NCBI GenBank assembly: GCA_045590395.1
Contig: JAZNQX010000185.1
Coordinates: forward strand, 1-16,406
Reading direction: 5' to 3'
Source of the DNA: SIG607 sp045590395
GTDB taxonomy: Bacteria > Bacillota > Clostridia > Oscillospirales > Acutalibacteraceae
DNA: 16,406 bases
Below the pieces are notes generated by a model that saw nothing but the letters and a program-made list of their open reading frames with translations, was not told the DNA's origin and did not search any database. The stretch's first letter is position 1. Every line of letters starts with the position of its first letter. Positions 14,301 through 16,406 of this stretch are shown in pieces. Made by a program: the position numbers and the translations under genes.

Positions 14301-15601
14301 TGAATACACCAATTTGTGATTTTGTAAAAAAATATAACGAAAGCGATACCCTGCGCCTACATATGCCGGGTCACAAGGGGAAAGATCGTCTCGGTTTTGA
14401 AAGCCTTGATATTACCGAAATTAACGGTGCCGATAGTCTTTATAACGCTGACGGTATAATAAAGCAAAGCGAAAAAAATGCGGGTAGCCTTTTCGGTACC
14501 AATACCTTTTACAGTACCGAGGGCTCATCCCACTGTATCCGCGCAATGCTGTTTCTCGCAAAGAAAAAAGGGGTTAAAAAAATACTTGCAGGCAGAAATG
14601 CCCACAAGACCTTTTTAACCGCCTGTGCTTTGCTTAACATTGAAATTGTCTGGTTTTACGGGGATAGCTCATACCTTTCCTGCACATTTGATGAACAGAC
14701 CTTACAGCAGGAAATTGAAAAAGAAAAACCTGATGCTGTATACATCACAAGTCCCGATTATTTAGGGCTGATGGCTGATATTTCGTCAACCGGAAAGGTT
14801 TGCAGAAAAAACGGCAAATTTCTCCTTGTAGACAATGCGCACGGCGCATATTTAAAATTTACACAGCCCTCTATGCACCCCATAGACCTCGGCGCCGATA
14901 TGTGCTGTGATTCTGCCCATAAAACCCTTCCCTGTTTAACGGGTGGTGCCTATCTTCATATTAAAGACGATGATATAGCAAAAGAAGCTAAAAGTGCTCT
15001 GTCACTTTTCGGTTCTACCAGTCCGTCTTATCTTACCTTGCAATCCCTTGATATGTTAAATTTCTATCTGTCAAACGGTTATAAAGAAAAGCTTTCCGCC
15101 TTTATTTTAAGGGTTGAAAACCTAAAAAAGAGGCTAAGAAGTATTGGTTACTCTCTTTATGAAAATGAGCCTCTTAAAATCACAATCTGTACCAAAGCAT
15201 ACGGCTATACCGGTATTGATTTTGCAGAACTTTTAAGGCAAAAAAAGGCGGAATGTGAATTTGCTGACCCCGATTTTACGGTGCTTATGCTAAGCCTTGA
15301 TACCGACCTTGAACGACTTTTTGAAGCTTTAAAGGATATTAAAATGCTCACCCCCATAACAAACTTTCCGCCAAAATTTCAAAAAGCAGAAAAGATTTTA
15401 TCGGTACAAGAGGCTATGCTTTTAAGGTCAGAAGAAATAGACATAGAAAAAGCTGAAGGCCGAATATTAACAGAGCTAAATATCTCCTGCCCCCCTGCCG
15501 TTCCTATTGCGGTGTGTGGAGAAAAAGTAAACAAAAACACAATAGAATGTTTTAAATACTACGGTATTAAAACCTGTAAGGTAGTAAAAAAGACACAGTG
15601 A
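14300..15601 (+). CDS. Orn/Lys/Arg decarboxylase-family PLP enzyme (short form)
   Basis: Fold-type I PLP enzyme of the Orn/Lys/Arg decarboxylase major-domain family. Visible features are an early HMPGHKG (21-27), GTNTFYSTEGSSHCIRAM near 66-83, LVDNAHGAY at 176-184 (D178, H181) and the PLP lysine K208 in DSAHKTLPCLTGG. At 433 aa it lacks the N-terminal wing domain of the large inducible decarboxylases and resembles the short Firmicutes forms (SpeA/YaaO-like). Its exact substrate cannot be told from sequence. The start is GTG at 14300, overlapping the scfB TAG stop by 1 nt (TAGTG), with AGGCGG 9 nt upstream. An upstream in-frame ATG at 14252 lies inside scfB and adds an unrelated 16 residues. 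The stop codon falls within the terminator hairpin. Confidence 0.88.
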   Translation: MNTPICDFVKKYNESDTLRLHMPGHKGKDRLGFESLDITEINGADSLYNADGIIKQSEKNAGSLFGTNTFYSTEGSSHCIRAMLFLAKKKGVKKILAGRNAHKTFLTACALLNIEIVWFYGDSSYLSCTFDEQTLQQEIEKEKPDAVYITSPDYLGLMADISSTGKVCRKNGKFLLVDNAHGAYLKFTQPSMHPIDLGADMCCDSAHKTLPCLTGGAYLHIKDDDIAKEAKSALSLFGSTSPSYLTLQSLDMLNFYLSNGYKEKLSAFILRVENLKKRLRSIGYSLYENEPLKITICTKAYGYTGIDFAELLRQKKAECEFADPDFTVLMLSLDTDLERLFEALKDIKMLTPITNFPPKFQKAEKILSVQEAMLLRSEEIDIEKAEGRILTELNISCPPAVPIAVCGEKVNKNTIECFKYYGIKTCKVVKKTQ

Positions 15602-15616
15602 AACACTGTGTCTTTT
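15588..15616. terminator. bidirectional intrinsic terminator between the decarboxylase gene and ftsH
   Basis: AAAAGACACAGTG and CACTGTGTCTTTT pair as a 13-bp stem around an AAA loop. Both outer arms are T-rich in their own direction (TTTTAGTTTT to the right, a run of six T to the left on the minus strand). It can therefore stop transcription from both convergent genes, whose stop codons are only 19 nt apart. Confidence 0.88.
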
Positions 15617-15620
15617 AGTT

Positions 15621-16406
15621 TTATTCTTCTATTCTTTTATCTTCTTCCATTATGGAGATAAAACGCTCACCGTCAATCTTTTCTTCAGTAAAGAGCACCT
15701 TAGCAACCTCGTGAAGTTTTTGCATATTCTCATTAAGAATATTAAGTGCCTTATCATACTGTGTCATAACGATAGAATTGATTTCCTCGTCTATCTGTGC
15801 CGCGATTTTTTCTGAGTAGTTAGGTGTAGAGGAGAAATCTCTGCCAAGGAACACAGCATCATTATCTGTACCAAAGGTAATAAGACCAAGCTTCTCGCTC
15901 ATACCGTACTTGGTTATCATTTTTCTGGCCATCTCGGTAGCGCGCTGAATATCATTAGAAGCGCCTGTGCAGATATCGTCTTGGGTAAGCTGTTCAGCAG
16001 CTCTGCCGCCAAGAAGGGAACAAATCTGCTCAAGCATAGTGTTTTTGGATACATGCCCCTTTTCCTCGGTAGGAATATACATAGTATAGCCTGCCGCCAT
16101 ACCGCGAGGAATAATGGAAATCTGATGAACAGGGTCTTGAGTGGGCAGGAAGTAAGAAACAATAGCATGGCCTGCCTCATGGTAAGAGGTTATCATTTTG
16201 TCCTTATCCTTAATTACATGGGATTTCTTCTCGGTACCCATAACAACCTTAATGGTGGCTTCCTCAATTTCAGGCTGAGTAATAGCCTTTTTATTTCGTC
16301 TTACAGCAAGTAATGCGGCTTCGTTTAAAAGGTTTTCAAGGTCTGCTCCTGTAAAGCCTGCAGTAGAAGCAGCAATGGTTTGAAGATTAACATCAGGACC
16401 TAAGGG
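15621..16406 (-). CDS. ftsH: FtsH ATP-dependent zinc metalloprotease, C-terminal part (runs off the right edge)
   Basis: Membrane-anchored AAA+ protease that degrades misfolded membrane proteins and regulators. Only the last 261 residues are present; the frame is open to the right edge of the window and has no stop, so the membrane helices and Walker motifs lie outside. The visible part opens with the end of the AAA module (PDVNLQTIAASTAGFTGADL and NLLNEAALLAVRRNKK), followed by the protease domain with the zinc-binding HEAGH (fragment residues 76-80) and the third ligand Asp in GASNDIQRATEMA (D152 of the fragment). The C-terminal tail is short and acidic. A Met at 16241 would give a shorter frame but is internal, since the upstream codons clearly encode FtsH. 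It converges on the decarboxylase gene across a shared terminator. Confidence 0.95.
   Translation of the reverse strand, partial: PLGPDVNLQTIAASTAGFTGADLENLLNEAALLAVRRNKKAITQPEIEEATIKVVMGTEKKSHVIKDKDKMITSYHEAGHAIVSYFLPTQDPVHQISIIPRGMAAGYTMYIPTEEKGHVSKNTMLEQICSLLGGRAAEQLTQDDICTGASNDIQRATEMARKMITKYGMSEKLGLITFGTDNDAVFLGRDFSSTPNYSEKIAAQIDEEINSIVMTQYDKALNILNENMQKLHEVAKVLFTEEKIDGERFISIMEEDKRIEE

Noticed and set aside
15981..16313. A 110-codon open frame on the plus strand
   Set aside because: Antisense to ftsH, whose protease motifs are clear in the other strand.

Overview
The window looks like chromosomal DNA from a low-GC Firmicute of class Clostridia, most likely a Ruminococcaceae/Oscillospirales-type gut organism. 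The best indicator is a SCIFF peptide gene followed by its radical SAM maturase, a pair close to universal in Clostridia. AGGAG-type ribosome binding sites and Firmicutes-style surface polysaccharide genes agree with this. The species cannot be named from the sequence alone.

Left and centre (about 1-12.6 kb, minus strand): one tightly packed operon of eleven genes for a Wzx/Wzy-type surface polysaccharide. In transcription order it encodes a PglE-like sugar aminotransferase, a PglC/WbaP-type phosphoglycosyl transferase, an ATP-grasp ligase, a WbuB-like GT4, a second GT4, a Wzy-like polymerase, a Wzx flippase, a GNT-I/HlpA-like glycosyltransferase, CapE (5-inverting UDP-GlcNAc 4,6-dehydratase), a nucleotidyltransferase-fold protein, and CapF. 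Gaps are 5-28 nt, and capE overlaps the following gene by 1 nt. CapE and CapF are two of the three steps to UDP-N-acetyl-L-fucosamine. The third enzyme, the CapG epimerase, should lie just beyond the left edge, where a ribosome binding site is already visible. The aminotransferase, phosphoglycosyl transferase and ATP-grasp trio suggests that the lipid-linked first sugar is a 4-amino-4,6-dideoxy sugar, perhaps acylated by the ATP-grasp enzyme.

Middle (12.50-12.72 kb): a 219-nt divergent intergenic region. It carries two sigma-A promoters of the same design (TTGAC-type -35, 17-nt spacer, extended -10 TGTTATTAT), one for the polysaccharide operon and one for the SCIFF gene. A perfect 12-bp palindrome touches the -35 box of the operon promoter.

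Right (12.7-15.6 kb, plus strand): scfA (a 50-residue Cys-rich ranthipeptide precursor), an intrinsic terminator or attenuator, scfB (SPASM radical SAM maturase), and a PLP-dependent Orn/Lys/Arg decarboxylase-family gene coupled to scfB by a 1-nt stop/start overlap. The SCIFF peptide has Gly where the studied homologue CteA carries the thioether acceptor Thr37. A bidirectional terminator separates this unit from the convergent 3' part of ftsH, which runs off the right edge.

Five coding starts were set by ribosome binding sites, at non-ATG or internal codons: 2363 GTG, 8205 ATG, 12716 GTG, 12924 ATG and 14300 GTG. A weaker TTG start is used at 7127. No tRNA, rRNA, CRISPR array or mobile element was recognised. 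The most novel points are the altered SCIFF core, the decarboxylase-like gene coupled to the maturase, and the ATP-grasp enzyme in the first-sugar module.
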